A stretch of DNA of 50,852 bases from Motilibacter rhizosphaerae (GTDB lineage: Bacteria > Actinomycetota > Actinomycetes > Motilibacterales > Motilibacteraceae), in NCBI RefSeq assembly GCF_004216915.1, contig NZ_SGXD01000008.1:1-50852 (forward strand), in the 5' to 3' direction. The translations under genes and the position numbers were made by a program. This document shows, piece by piece, positions 15,298 through 23,870 of the stretch. The notes under the pieces are model-generated. The model worked only from the letters and a program-made list of their open reading frames with translations, had not been told where the DNA came from and did not search any database. Position 1 is the stretch's first letter. Each line of letters begins with the position of its first letter.

Positions 15298-16842
15298 ATG
15301 TTCGGCAGACGAGGCGCCCCGGCTACCGCGTCGACGGCGCAGCCGCGCGACGTGGAGGCGTTGGAGGCAGTGGTCGATGCGCTAGCCGGCGACATCAGCG
15401 ACCTGCAGGAGGCGCGGGCGCGGATCATCACCGCGCTCGTCGATGCGCTGGGGCTGGCCTACGGGGCGCTGTGGACGAGGAACTCCGACGGGCATTTCAG
15501 CCTCGTGGCGGAGACCGGCGAGCTCGTCGCGCCGATGGGCGCCGCAGCGGACGGGGCACGGCTGATCCCGGCGGACGCGGGGATGCTCGGGGCCGCGGTG
15601 TCGTCCCGCCGTGCGGTGAGCGTGACAGCGGAGCCGGAGCCGGGCACGCACTGCGCCCGGTGGCGGCACGCGCGTGGCCTGGGCATGGTCGAAGCAGCCT
15701 GCGTACCGGTCATCTCTGACGGCGCTGTCATCGCGGTCATGGAGTTCTTCGGCGGGAGTGCCTTGCCGGAGTTCGCCAGCGAGAAGTGGGCGTCGATCGT
15801 CCGCATCGGGCTCATGGCCCGCGACCACGCGATCGACCGCATGGCCCTGCGCGACATGCTGCACGACCGCGCCGCGCTGACCGAGGTCGTGAGCAGCGTG
15901 GGCGACGCGGGCACCGAGCACGAGGCCATCCGCATGGCGCTCGACAGCGTGCGCAAGGCGTTCGGCTGGGCGTACGGCTCGTACTGGGCGCTCGACGACC
16001 GGGAGCAGGTGCTCCACTTCTCGCTGGAGTCCGGCTCGGCGGGGGAGGAGTTCCGGCGGGTTACGCTGTCGGCGTCGTTCGCTGAGGGTGTCGGACTGTC
16101 CGGGCGTGCCTGGCAGGCACGTGACCTGGTGTTCGTGCGTGACCTGGCCGAGATGACCGACTGCGTGCGCGCCCCAGCCGCGCAGCGCGCCGGGGTGAAG
16201 TCGGGGATCTGTTTCCCTATCCTCGACGGCCGAGACGTCATCGGCACGATGGACTTCTTCGTCACCGAGACCATCGAGTTGTCCGAGTCGCGGGCCGCAG
16301 CGCTGCGCAACGTGCAGCAGCTGCTCTCGCAGCGCCTCGCGGTCCTGCGCCGTACGGAGCGTGACGCCACCAAGGCCGTGCAGCTCCTCGACACCGTCAC
16401 TCAGCTGCGTGAGGCCTCGATCGAGGCCGGGCATGTCGCGCAGCTTGCCGCGGACGGTTCGAGCACCATGACCACCCATGTCGCAGCGCTGGCCGAGGCC
16501 TCGAGCGCGATCGGCGAGATCATCAAGATCATCACGGGTATCGCGGAGCAGACCAATCTGCTCGCCCTCAACGCCACCATCGAGGCTGCCCGGGCCGGTG
16601 AGGTGGGCCGCGGGTTCGCCGTCGTGGCCAACGAGGTCAAGGACCTGGCCCGCGAGACCAGCGAAGCCACCTCACGCGTCGCGACCCAGATCGCCGCGAT
16701 CCAGCAGACCAGCGAGACCGTCGCCCAAGGAATCCACGGCACCGGCCAGACCATCGGGCAGCTGGAAGGCGTCCAGCTCCGGATCAACGGGATCCTCGAG
16801 GAGCAGGCACGCATGGCCGCCGAATTCGAGCTCAGGAAGTAA
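15298..16842 (+). CDS. Soluble chemoreceptor, GAF-GAF-MCP
   Basis: 514 residues with no membrane segment, so a cytoplasmic receptor. Two tandem GAF domains (about 25-185 and 190-365) are followed by a short methyl-accepting signalling domain (about 375-514). It has the highly conserved hairpin tip [20 protein letters not shown] and [16 protein letters not shown], which contacts CheA and CheW. The helical bundle is short, so few methylation sites are expected. ATG 15298 has AGGAGG four bases upstream. A flagellar-type promoter lies just before it and an 84-residue gene follows after five bases. No other che gene is in the window. Confidence 0.93.
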   Translation: MFGRRGAPATASTAQPRDVEALEAVVDALAGDISDLQEARARIITALVDALGLAYGALWTRNSDGHFSLVAETGELVAPMGAAADGARLIPADAGMLGAAVSSRRAVSVTAEPEPGTHCARWRHARGLGMVEAACVPVISDGAVIAVMEFFGGSALPEFASEKWASIVRIGLMARDHAIDRMALRDMLHDRAALTEVVSSVGDAGTEHEAIRMALDSVRKAFGWAYGSYWALDDREQVLHFSLESGSAGEEFRRVTLSASFAEGVGLSGRAWQARDLVFVRDLAEMTDCVRAPAAQRAGVKSGICFPILDGRDVIGTMDFFVTETIELSESRAAALRNVQQLLSQRLAVLRRTERDATKAVQLLDTVTQLREASIEAGHVAQLAADGSSTMTTHVAALAEASSAIGEIIKIITGIAEQTNLLALNATIEAARAGEVGRGFAVVANEVKDLARETSEATSRVATQIAAIQQTSETVAQGIHGTGQTIGQLEGVQLRINGILEEQARMAAEFELRK

Positions 16843-16847
16843 GCCGC

Positions 16848-17102
16848 GTGGACGGTCCGCAGCCGGTCGACGCCCTTCACCTCGACGCCATCCGCACGGC
16901 CGTCGCGATGCTGGGGCGGGCCAACGAGAGTGACTGGCACGCCGTGCACGAGCTGTGGGCCGCTACCGGTGACGGCGAGCAGCTGGAGCTGGTGATGACC
17001 CTCGCGGCGGCGGCGGTCGCGCTGCTCGGGGCAGCGCACCCGGAAGGGCACACGCAGGAGCTCATCGGGCAAGTTGCGCTGCAACTAGCCTCGCGCTGGT
17101 GA
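16848..17102 (+). CDS. Small hypothetical protein downstream of the chemoreceptor
   Basis: 84 residues, starting at a GTG five bases after the chemoreceptor stop, so probably translated from the same mRNA. It is mostly helical: DALHLDAIRTAVAMLGRAN, a WHAVHELWAATGDG turn, then an Ala/Leu-rich helix LVMTLAAAAVALLGAAH. The hydrophobic helix is short and flanked by charged residues, so a soluble helical bundle is more likely than a membrane protein. I do not recognise the family. Its position suggests an accessory to the receptor. Confidence 0.6.
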   Translation: MDGPQPVDALHLDAIRTAVAMLGRANESDWHAVHELWAATGDGEQLELVMTLAAAAVALLGAAHPEGHTQELIGQVALQLASRW

Positions 17103-17154
17103 GCGGCACGCGGGCGGGGGAGGGCGAAGGAGCAGTGACCTCGGAGGATGTGCA

Positions 17155-17611
17155 TGCGCGCCCGGCACCACCATGACCTGACCGGGGGCTTCTGCCCGGA
17201 GGGTTGCGGGCCTTCCAGTTCGGCGCGTCGATGGTCGTCGTCTGCGCGGCGCTCGTCGCCCTCACCAGCGTCGTGCTGAATGAGGCGCTCGCGGACAGAA
17301 CACTCGCATTGGCCACCGAGTGCATCGCGGTGCTCCTCGCGGCCGTGAGCCTGCTACTGCCGTGGGAGCGTCTGCCTCCGCCGGCGCTGCTGCTCTACCC
17401 GGTGCTGGTCGTCGGCCCGCTCGCGGTGGCCGAGCAGGGGTCCGCCGCGTACAACGGGCTGTTCACCATCGCCGCGACCTACACCGGCGTCACCCAGCGA
17501 CGCTCCATCGCCCTGGCAGGTGTTCCCGCGCTCGTACCGTTCGCCGTGCTCGCCAACGACGGCGTGACCCGCGAGCTGCTCGCCCGGCTGCCGGTCTCGC
17601 TGGCCGTCTAG
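17155..17611 (+). pseudogene. Membrane domain of a diguanylate cyclase, separated from its GGDEF domain by an in-frame TAG
   Basis: From a TTG at 17204 the frame encodes 135 residues with about five hydrophobic helices (GASMVVVCAALVALTSVVL, ECIAVLLAAVSLLL, LLLYPVLVVGPLAV and others). It ends at TAG 17609-17611 in the middle of the last helix, LPVSLAV-stop-TMLAFLLADL, and the same frame continues into a GGDEF domain. A TGG to TAG change would explain this. The better start, ATG 17155 preceded by GGAGG, is in another frame (MRARHHHDLTGG); adding one G near 17201 would join it to the membrane domain. Two lesions make loss of function likely. Confidence 0.7.
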
Positions 17612-17614
17612 ACG

Positions 17615-18127
17615 ATGCTCGCCTTCCTCCTCGCCGACCTCGTCGACCGCCACCGCCGCCTCCGCCAGACCGAGCAGGACGCCGCGGAGACCGACCCGCT
17701 CACCGGCCTCGCCAACCGGCGACGACTCGACGGCTGCCTCGCGGTCCTCCAACCCGGCGATACGCTCGTCATGCTCGACCTCGACCACTTCAAGCAGCTC
17801 AACGACACCCACGGGCACGAGGTCGGGGACGCGGTGCTCGCCGACTTCGGGGCAGTACTGCAAGGGGCCCTGCGCAACGGCGACACCGCCGTCCGCTACG
17901 GCGGAGAGGAGTTCCTCCTCCTGCTTCCCGCAACCAGCCTCGACGGCGCCCGACTGGTCACCGACCGGCTCCGCTCCGCGTGGTCGGCGGCGCGCCCCGA
18001 CTCCACGTTCCCCACCGGGATCGCCCTGCATCAGGGCTCAGACCGCCCACAGCACACCCTCCGCCGAGCCGACCAGGCGCTCTACGAGGCCAAGCGGCGC
18101 GGCCGCAACCAGACGGTGACAGCCTGA
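17615..18127 (+). CDS. GGDEF domain (diguanylate cyclase), possibly re-initiated after an in-frame TAG
   Basis: 170 residues from ATG 17615, four bases beyond the TAG that ends the membrane part. The opening LAFLLADLVDRHRRLRQ is the end of a membrane helix plus a linker coiled coil; then DPLTGLANRR, MLDLDHFKQLND, and the active loop RYGGEEF. The allosteric I-site RNGD lies five residues before GGEEF. All residues needed to make c-di-GMP from GTP are present. Whether it is expressed depends on re-initiation or readthrough; without the membrane sensor it would be uncontrolled or inactive. Confidence 0.75.
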   Translation: MLAFLLADLVDRHRRLRQTEQDAAETDPLTGLANRRRLDGCLAVLQPGDTLVMLDLDHFKQLNDTHGHEVGDAVLADFGAVLQGALRNGDTAVRYGGEEFLLLLPATSLDGARLVTDRLRSAWSAARPDSTFPTGIALHQGSDRPQHTLRRADQALYEAKRRGRNQTVTA

Positions 18128-18284
18128 CGGCTGACGTCTAGACGTCGCAGGCGCTGCCCGGCGTGCGGCGGGTGGCCGAATGAGGAGTCGCCGGCGCGTC
18201 GCTCGCACGCGACCCCTCCTCGCCAGGTGCACGCACTGGTAGCGAAGCCCGAAAGGCGCGTCGGCAGCAGCGGCGAGCGGTCCG

Positions 18285-18480
18285 CGGTCAGGCGGCAAGC
18301 CGATCGTCGTGCCGCAGGTGCTCCGCGAGCTCGGCGAGGCGTACCGCCCCGCCCGCGGCCACCAGGATGAGATCACGCTGCTGCTCGCTCAGCGGCCCGC
18401 CAACTCGTCGAGAAGCGCTTCGAGGTAGCCCTGCACGGCCGTCAGCGGCGTCCTCAGCTCGTGCGGCCCGGCTGCAGCCG
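18285..18480 (-). pseudogene. Remnant of a histidine kinase dimerisation domain
   Basis: On the minus strand, PHELRTPLTAVQGYLEALLD is a classical H-box. It runs into a stop (LAGR-stop), but shifting frame gives PLSEQQRDLILVAAGGAVRL and LAELAEHL, the normal continuation of a HisKA helix pair. Neither the sensor part nor the ATPase domain can be found nearby. It is therefore a decayed fragment with at least one frameshift. The rest of the 650-bp gap 18128-18777 holds only the promoter at 18688. Confidence 0.6.
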
Positions 18481-18687
18481 GCAGCAGACGGCGTCGTCCA
18501 CCTCGCCCACCACTACCCCCGGGTGCTCGTCGTTTCCTCGTCCTTCGGATGACAGCCATCACGGAGCGCAGCGCCGATCCGGCGAGGACGAAGTCCTGGT
18601 CAGCGGCGCGTGCCAGCAGCGTCCGCCCTGAGACGCCGCTGCTGGCAAGCGCGCGACCCGCCAAGAGGGCGACAGAGGATCGGTGGC

Positions 18688-18716
18688 CTCAGGGCAGGTC
18701 GGAGGCAACCGATGTT
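18688..18716 (+). promoter_or_regulatory. FliA/WhiG-type promoter of surface protein gene 2
   Basis: CTCAGG (18688-18693), 14 nt, ACCGATGTT (18708-18716). The 16-base block GCAACCGATGTTGCGG (18705-18720) is identical to that upstream of the paralogue. The transcript leader would be about 55 nt. Confidence 0.62.
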
Positions 18717-18777
18717 GCGGTGAGCCGGCCGGCGTGACCGGGCGCGGGGGACCGCTTCATCGGAAGGACACGGGACG

Positions 18778-21711
18778 TTGAAGGACGAGACGAGCAGGCG
18801 TGGGGCGCGGCGCTCGCCGCGGGCAGGGCGCAAGGTAGCCGGAGTGGTCAGCGCGGCGCTGCCGCTGGCCGGCCTCCTCGCGGTGCAGACTCCGGCCTGG
18901 GCCGCGACGACCACCCTCTACTCGACGGGGTCGGGGTCGTGCATCTACCAGGGGGCGTTCGACTCCCAAGGCAACTACTACGGCGCCGACGAGTGCAAGA
19001 ACCGCATCGTCAAGCTCGACCCCTACGGCAACCTCGACGTCAACTGGGCTGTGCTGCCCGCAGGGTCTGTGACTGAGGGCATCACGGTGGCTCCCGACGG
19101 CACCGTGTACGCGCCCGACCAGGCGCACCAGTACGTCGTCAAGGTGAGCCCGCTCGGTGTCGTCAACGCCACCTGGGTCCAGCTGCCGGCGAATGCCTAC
19201 GCGCAGGAGCTCGTCCTCGACCACGCCGGCAACCTCTACGTCGCCGCGATGAGCGCCAACGAGATCGACAAGATCGACACAGCGACCGGTCAGCTCACCA
19301 CGTTTGCGACGCCGACCGGTCCGTACGGCCTGGCGTTCGACTCCCAGCAGCACCTGTGGAGCGCCAACAACGGCGGCGACTCGATCACCGAGTACGACCT
19401 TCAGGGCAACCTGCTCAACACCTACCCCGTGCCCCTCGGCTCGAGCCTCGAGGCCCTTGTCGTCGCCCCCAACGACGACGTCTACGCCGCGGCATGGCGT
19501 GGCGGGTTCATCTCCAAGATCGACGCGAACGGCACGTTCACGCAGGCGTGGGCGACCGTGAACCGTCCCGCCGACCTCGACATGGACTCGCAGGGCAACA
19601 TCTACGCCAGCGAGTCCACCCGCGCTGGCGGCCTCACCAAGATCGACCCCAGCGGCGCCGTGACCGCGCAGTGGGCGACACCGTTCCCGGCCTCCTCGTG
19701 GCCGATCGGCGTCAACGGCTCGCCGACCGACGACGTCTACGTCGCCCTCGACGGCGGCGGCGTCATCATGGCGCCCGCGGACCCCACAGCGCCCGGCGCT
19801 CCCACCTCGCTCGTCGTCAGCCGCGCCGACCGCGGGGCGCACCTCTCCTTCCAGTCCCCGGTGCGTACCGGGCACTCGCCCATCACCGGGTACGAAGTCT
19901 CGACCGACGGCGGCACCACCTGGACCGCCCTGACCACGTCCGCCCTGACGGGCGCGCTCACCGCCGACCTGACCGGGCTGACGAACGGCACCACCTACAC
20001 CGTCCGCGTCCGCGCGGTGAACGCGATCGGCACGGGCCCTGCCACCGCGTCCGCCTCCGTGGTCCCCGCTCTCGGCCGCGCAGCGACGCCGACCGCTCCG
20101 GTCGCGGTCGCTGGGACCTCCTCGGTGACGGCGTCCTGGGCCGCGGTGCCTGGCGTGACCGGCTACACCGTGACCGCGCACCCGGGTAACGGGACGTGCG
20201 CGACGCACTCCGCGTCGGACACCTCGTGCGTGTTCGGCGCCGAGGCCGGGGTGCCGACGACCTTCACCGTCGTCGCGCACGACCCGAGCAGCTCGGACTC
20301 GGCCCCGTCGGCCGCGTCGAACGCGGTCGTGCCCGCCGCTCCTGTGGCCCCGGCCACGGTTCCGGCCAACGTCCCGGTCACGCTGACCACGGACAAGGGG
20401 CAGATCGCGCTCGCGGTCCCCAGCCAGCAGATCACGGTCATCGGCACCGGGTTCGCGCCGTACTCCACGGCCAAGGTCATGGTCTACTCCAGCCCGATCG
20501 ACCTCGGCACGGTCACCACCGACGCCAACGGCAACTTCTCCGTCCCGGTCACCGTTCCGGCGTCTCTGGAGGCGGGGCACCACACGTTCCTCGCGACCGG
20601 TGTCGACCCGCAGGGCGGGCCCCGGGCGATGGAGCTGCCGGTCACCGTCCCGCCGACCACCGCGGGGTCCACCGGGGCGAACACCGGCACGCAGCAGACC
20701 GTCCTCCCCGTCCCGACCGGCGGGGCGATCACCCTGCTCGACGGCAACGGCGCGCCCGTCACGACCATGACTGTGGCGGAGGGCACCTACGCCCTCGATG
20801 CTTCCACCGGAACCATCACCTTCGTCCCCGTCGCCGGGTTCGTCGGCACCGCCCACCCGGTGACCTACCGGTTCACCGACGCCCTGGGCTCGATCGTGAC
20901 CGGCACCTACACCGCCGTCGTCACCGGCACCGCGAGCACCGGGTCCGGTGCCGCCAGCGCCGGAAGCAGTGGCACGACGGGCACCGGCACGACGGGTACG
21001 GGCAGCACCGGCTCGGGTGCGACGGCCAAGCCGGCGACCGGGGGGACGGCTGCCGTGCACGTGTCGGTGGCGGCGCTCGCGGTCGCGACCGGCGCGACCG
21101 CGCGTGCGACGGTTCCGGTGCGCTGTGCCCTGAACGCTTCGACGGTGGGGGCGTGCACGGTCACCCTGACCGCGACCGTGTCCGGCCGGCATGAGGTCAT
21201 CGGCAGCGGCACCGTCAAGGCCCGGACCGGCGCCCGCACCGTCATCACGCACGTCCGGCTCAACGCCCTCGGCCGGGCACTCGCGAACACCGTCGGCGGC
21301 GTGACCGCGACCGCGACCGCGTCAATCACCCCCCGCGACTCCCGGGCAGCGGTGACCGGCAGCCGCGCCACCCGGGTAGTGCTGGAGCACGTGACGCTCG
21401 CCCCGGTGTACTTCTCGTCGGACTCGAGCAAGCTCACCCCTGTCCAGGCGCGGATGCTGGCCGGTCTGCGCCGACACCTCGTCGGCGTCACCGGCGTGAC
21501 GGTGGTCGGGCACACCGACGACCGCGGCACCGCCGCCTACGGCATGTGGCTCGGGCAGCGCCGCGCCGCGCGCGTCGCCGCCGCCCTCACCGCCGGGCTG
21601 CACCTGCACACCGTCGTCGAGACCAAGGGCGAGGCCGATCCCAAGGCCAGCAACGCCACCCCCGCCGGCAAGGCCCTCAACCGCCGCGCCGACATCACCG
21701 TCACCTACTAG
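18778..21711 (+). CDS. Secreted surface protein 2: NHL propeller, Fn3, CshA repeat, OmpA-like domain
   Basis: 977 residues, paralogue of the protein at 8741-13459. Signal peptide 1-42 ending QTPAWA. One NHL-type propeller (about 43-335), two Fn3 domains (338-525), an Ig-like domain (530-625), a CshA repeat (630-720), a Gly/Ser/Thr linker, a beta-rich domain and a C-terminal OmpA domain (870-977, VVGHTDDRG and NRRADI). It lacks the first propeller and three Fn3 domains of its larger relative, while the last 500 residues are nearly identical. TTG 18778 is the only in-frame start, with GGAAGGA nine bases upstream. It should be wall-bound through peptidoglycan and displays a binding propeller outside. 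Confidence 0.88.
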   Translation: MKDETSRRGARRSPRAGRKVAGVVSAALPLAGLLAVQTPAWAATTTLYSTGSGSCIYQGAFDSQGNYYGADECKNRIVKLDPYGNLDVNWAVLPAGSVTEGITVAPDGTVYAPDQAHQYVVKVSPLGVVNATWVQLPANAYAQELVLDHAGNLYVAAMSANEIDKIDTATGQLTTFATPTGPYGLAFDSQQHLWSANNGGDSITEYDLQGNLLNTYPVPLGSSLEALVVAPNDDVYAAAWRGGFISKIDANGTFTQAWATVNRPADLDMDSQGNIYASESTRAGGLTKIDPSGAVTAQWATPFPASSWPIGVNGSPTDDVYVALDGGGVIMAPADPTAPGAPTSLVVSRADRGAHLSFQSPVRTGHSPITGYEVSTDGGTTWTALTTSALTGALTADLTGLTNGTTYTVRVRAVNAIGTGPATASASVVPALGRAATPTAPVAVAGTSSVTASWAAVPGVTGYTVTAHPGNGTCATHSASDTSCVFGAEAGVPTTFTVVAHDPSSSDSAPSAASNAVVPAAPVAPATVPANVPVTLTTDKGQIALAVPSQQITVIGTGFAPYSTAKVMVYSSPIDLGTVTTDANGNFSVPVTVPASLEAGHHTFLATGVDPQGGPRAMELPVTVPPTTAGSTGANTGTQQTVLPVPTGGAITLLDGNGAPVTTMTVAEGTYALDASTGTITFVPVAGFVGTAHPVTYRFTDALGSIVTGTYTAVVTGTASTGSGAASAGSSGTTGTGTTGTGSTGSGATAKPATGGTAAVHVSVAALAVATGATARATVPVRCALNASTVGACTVTLTATVSGRHEVIGSGTVKARTGARTVITHVRLNALGRALANTVGGVTATATASITPRDSRAAVTGSRATRVVLEHVTLAPVYFSSDSSKLTPVQARMLAGLRRHLVGVTGVTVVGHTDDRGTAAYGMWLGQRRAARVAAALTAGLHLHTVVETKGEADPKASNATPAGKALNRRADITVTY

Positions 21712-21727
21712 CACCACCAGCACCGCG

Positions 21728-21758
21728 AAGGGCCGCCCCCACCCCGGGGGCGGCCCTT
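21728..21758 (+). terminator. Hairpin terminator after surface protein gene 2
   Basis: AAGGGCCGCCCCC - ACCCC - GGGGGCGGCCCTT, a perfect 13-bp stem shortly after the stop and followed by CT. It is homologous to the terminator at 13473, so the duplication that made the paralogues included it. Confidence 0.85.
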
Positions 21759-21955
21759 CTCGCCGCCACCGTCCTCCGTCCTGAGGCCGTACGGAAGCAC
21801 GTAGAGGGGGAGCCCGACGTGCGCGAACAGCCGCAAATCGGCATGAGAGTGCGTTGCCTGAGGGCGTGACATGGCCGTCGCGGTTGGGCCTGGTACGTGT
21901 TGGAGGGGGTGCGAGTCTGCTGGTCCGCGACCGTCCAAGCGTGGGGCCGGGTGCG

Positions 21956-23080
21956 CTAGCGGCCGGTCAGGTGGAAGGCGCGCGTCGAGGCTGCGCGCGA
22001 CCCGTAGGCGGTCGGCGGCTGCCTTACGCGGTAGACGTTCGTGCCGGCGTGCGGGGTTGCGAGGACGCGGTACGTGCAGCCGGCCAGCCACTCCGGCCCG
22101 CGCTGGAGGTGCACCTGCGTCCTGCCGACCGCTCGCCAGGCGCGGCCGACCTTGCGCTGGAGTTGCGGCCGCGCGTCGCGGCACGCCCACCCGGCCCGTC
22201 CGGTGATGGCGACATCGGTGCCCGCGCGGACGCTCGTGCGTGCCGCCCGGGCGGTGACCGAGCCGGCGTACGGCGCGACGGGCGAGCACGTCTGCTCCCC
22301 GCGGCGCCCGGTGCCGACGACGGACTCGTCGCCGCCCAGCGGGCGGCGCAGGACGACGGAGGAGCCGGGTCGGCTCCGCGGGTAGGCCCACCGCACCGTC
22401 CCGTCGACGCCCGTGCGCACGAAGGTGCCCCAGGGGTGCGGGTCGCAGTACTCCCAGGCCAGCACGCCGATGCGCAGCCCCGGCACCGGCCGGTGCGTGT
22501 CCCGCGTACGGGCGACGACGCGGTAGACGACCGGGCTGCCGGCCTTGACGGGCAGGCGCGTCGCGGGGACCAGCGACAGCACCACCGGGTCGCTGCCGCG
22601 GACGACGACGGGCGGGACCGGCGGCGGGTCGAAGCGATTGTCGCCGCCGTCCCCCTCGGGCACGATCCCCACGGTCTCGACGTGCCAGGTGCCGGCCTGC
22701 GCCGCGGTCACCGGGACCTGAGCCGTCCACGTGCCGTCCACCGGCGTGCCTGCGCTCAGCTGGAGCGGCGCCTGCAGGTCGCTGCTGGCGATCTCGAGCG
22801 GCCCGGACCGGACCAGGCGCACGCAGGGGCAGGTCGAGGTCGGCTGCTCGTCCCCGGCCTCCAGCTGCTGCAGGGCCGTGCCGACGCGGACGCCGGCCGG
22901 GTTCGAGAGGTGCACGCTCACCGACAGGTGACCGACGTGCGCGCCGGTGAGCGGAGCGGTGGGGGCGCTGAGCGCGACCTCGTGCAGCCGCGTCCCCTCC
23001 GAGGTGTCCGCCTCGGCGTGCGGGGCGACGAGCGTCAGCGGGAGCAGCAGGGACGCCGCGAGCATCCGGGTCTTCTTCAC
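21956..23080 (-). CDS. Secreted protein of unknown function
   Basis: 374 residues from GTG 23080. Signal peptide of about 25 residues (KKTRMLAASLLLPLTLVAPHAEA). The mature part is beta-rich with repeated Ig-like strands (GTWTAQVPVTAAQAGTWHVE; SPVVYRVVARTRDTHRPV) and several Cys (TCPCVRL, EYCDPH, ACRDA, GCTY). These look like two or three bacterial Ig-like modules joined by Pro-rich turns. No catalytic motif is visible and I do not recognise the family. It converges on surface protein gene 2. The start is chosen for the signal peptide; the open frame extends to 23119. Confidence 0.7.
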   Translation of the reverse strand: MKKTRMLAASLLLPLTLVAPHAEADTSEGTRLHEVALSAPTAPLTGAHVGHLSVSVHLSNPAGVRVGTALQQLEAGDEQPTSTCPCVRLVRSGPLEIASSDLQAPLQLSAGTPVDGTWTAQVPVTAAQAGTWHVETVGIVPEGDGGDNRFDPPPVPPVVVRGSDPVVLSLVPATRLPVKAGSPVVYRVVARTRDTHRPVPGLRIGVLAWEYCDPHPWGTFVRTGVDGTVRWAYPRSRPGSSVVLRRPLGGDESVVGTGRRGEQTCSPVAPYAGSVTARAARTSVRAGTDVAITGRAGWACRDARPQLQRKVGRAWRAVGRTQVHLQRGPEWLAGCTYRVLATPHAGTNVYRVRQPPTAYGSRAASTRAFHLTGR

Positions 23081-23195
23081 GGACAGGGGAGACCCTGGTC
23101 GAGCGATCCGGTTCACCAACGCCCCGGGACGTGTGGCGGAGCAGATGAGTAGTCCCGCTCAGGCGCGGTCACCCTCGTCGCGGCAGCCTCAGGAC

Positions 23196-23513
23196 ATGAC
23201 CTCCCAGCACGCACTGTCCCCGGAGATCCTCGCGGCTCTGCCCCCCGGGCCCCCTCTCCCGCTCCCGCCGTCGACGCACCGCCGACGACGCTGGTGGCAG
23301 GTCGTGCTGGTAGGCGCGGTCGGGGTGGCCGCCGTCCCGGCGGCGACGGTCGCGGGCTTCCTCGGATCCATCATGGTGAGCGGCTGCCTCATGGGTGCGT
23401 GCCACCCGCCCTCGGGCGAGCAGGTCCAGGGGTACTGCCTCCTCGCGGTGGCCGCTCTGCTCCTGCTCGCGCCGGGCCTGCTCGCGACCGCGCTGTGGCG
23501 CAGCGCTCGCTAG
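23196..23513 (+). CDS. Small membrane protein ending at an in-frame TAG
   Basis: 105 residues. A Pro-rich cytoplasmic N-terminus (LPPGPPLPLPPSTHRRRR) is followed by two hydrophobic helices (WQVVLVGAVGVAAVPAATVAG and YCLLAVAALLLLAPGLLATAL). It stops at TAG 23511-23513, yet the same frame continues into another hydrophobic stretch (VVVPLPLMLLGIVVLL). The original protein probably had three helices. ATG 23196 is the start; ATG 23145 in the same frame is possible. Function unknown. Confidence 0.6.
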   Translation: MTSQHALSPEILAALPPGPPLPLPPSTHRRRRWWQVVLVGAVGVAAVPAATVAGFLGSIMVSGCLMGACHPPSGEQVQGYCLLAVAALLLLAPGLLATALWRSAR

Positions 23514-23516
23514 GTC

Positions 23517-23747
23517 GTGGTGCCTCTGCCGCTCATGCTGCTCGGCATCGTGGTGCTGCTCCGGAGCTCCTTCGACCCGCCTCGCCGCCTCCAGGACGAC
23601 GATGGAGGCGATCCGGCCTGGGACGCTCCTCCGACGTCGTCCATCGCCCGCTCCTCGACGACCAGAGGCGGCTCCGGCCGGGGGAGGTGGCGGCCAGCGG
23701 GTCGGGTCACCCCATCGAGGAACTCGTTCCCTTCCACGCACTCGTAG
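23517..23747 (+). other. In-frame continuation after the TAG at 23511
   Basis: Starting at a GTG one codon after the TAG, this frame opens with a hydrophobic helix VVPLPLMLLGIVVLL and then an acidic/Pro stretch (RRLQDDDGGDPAW) before becoming Ser/Arg-rich. Only the first 35 residues look protein-like. It is best read as the detached C-terminus of the preceding membrane protein. The rest of 23514-23870 holds no gene. Confidence 0.35.
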
Positions 23748-23870
23748 GTGGAGGTGGAGGTCGAGAGGGAGGGCCCGCGGCACAGCGTCGCGCCCCGGCG
23801 TACGCTGCACCCAGGTCCCAGTGCGGGACTGAGCCCCTCCGCTCGCGGAGGGAGACAGGCGGACCGTCCG

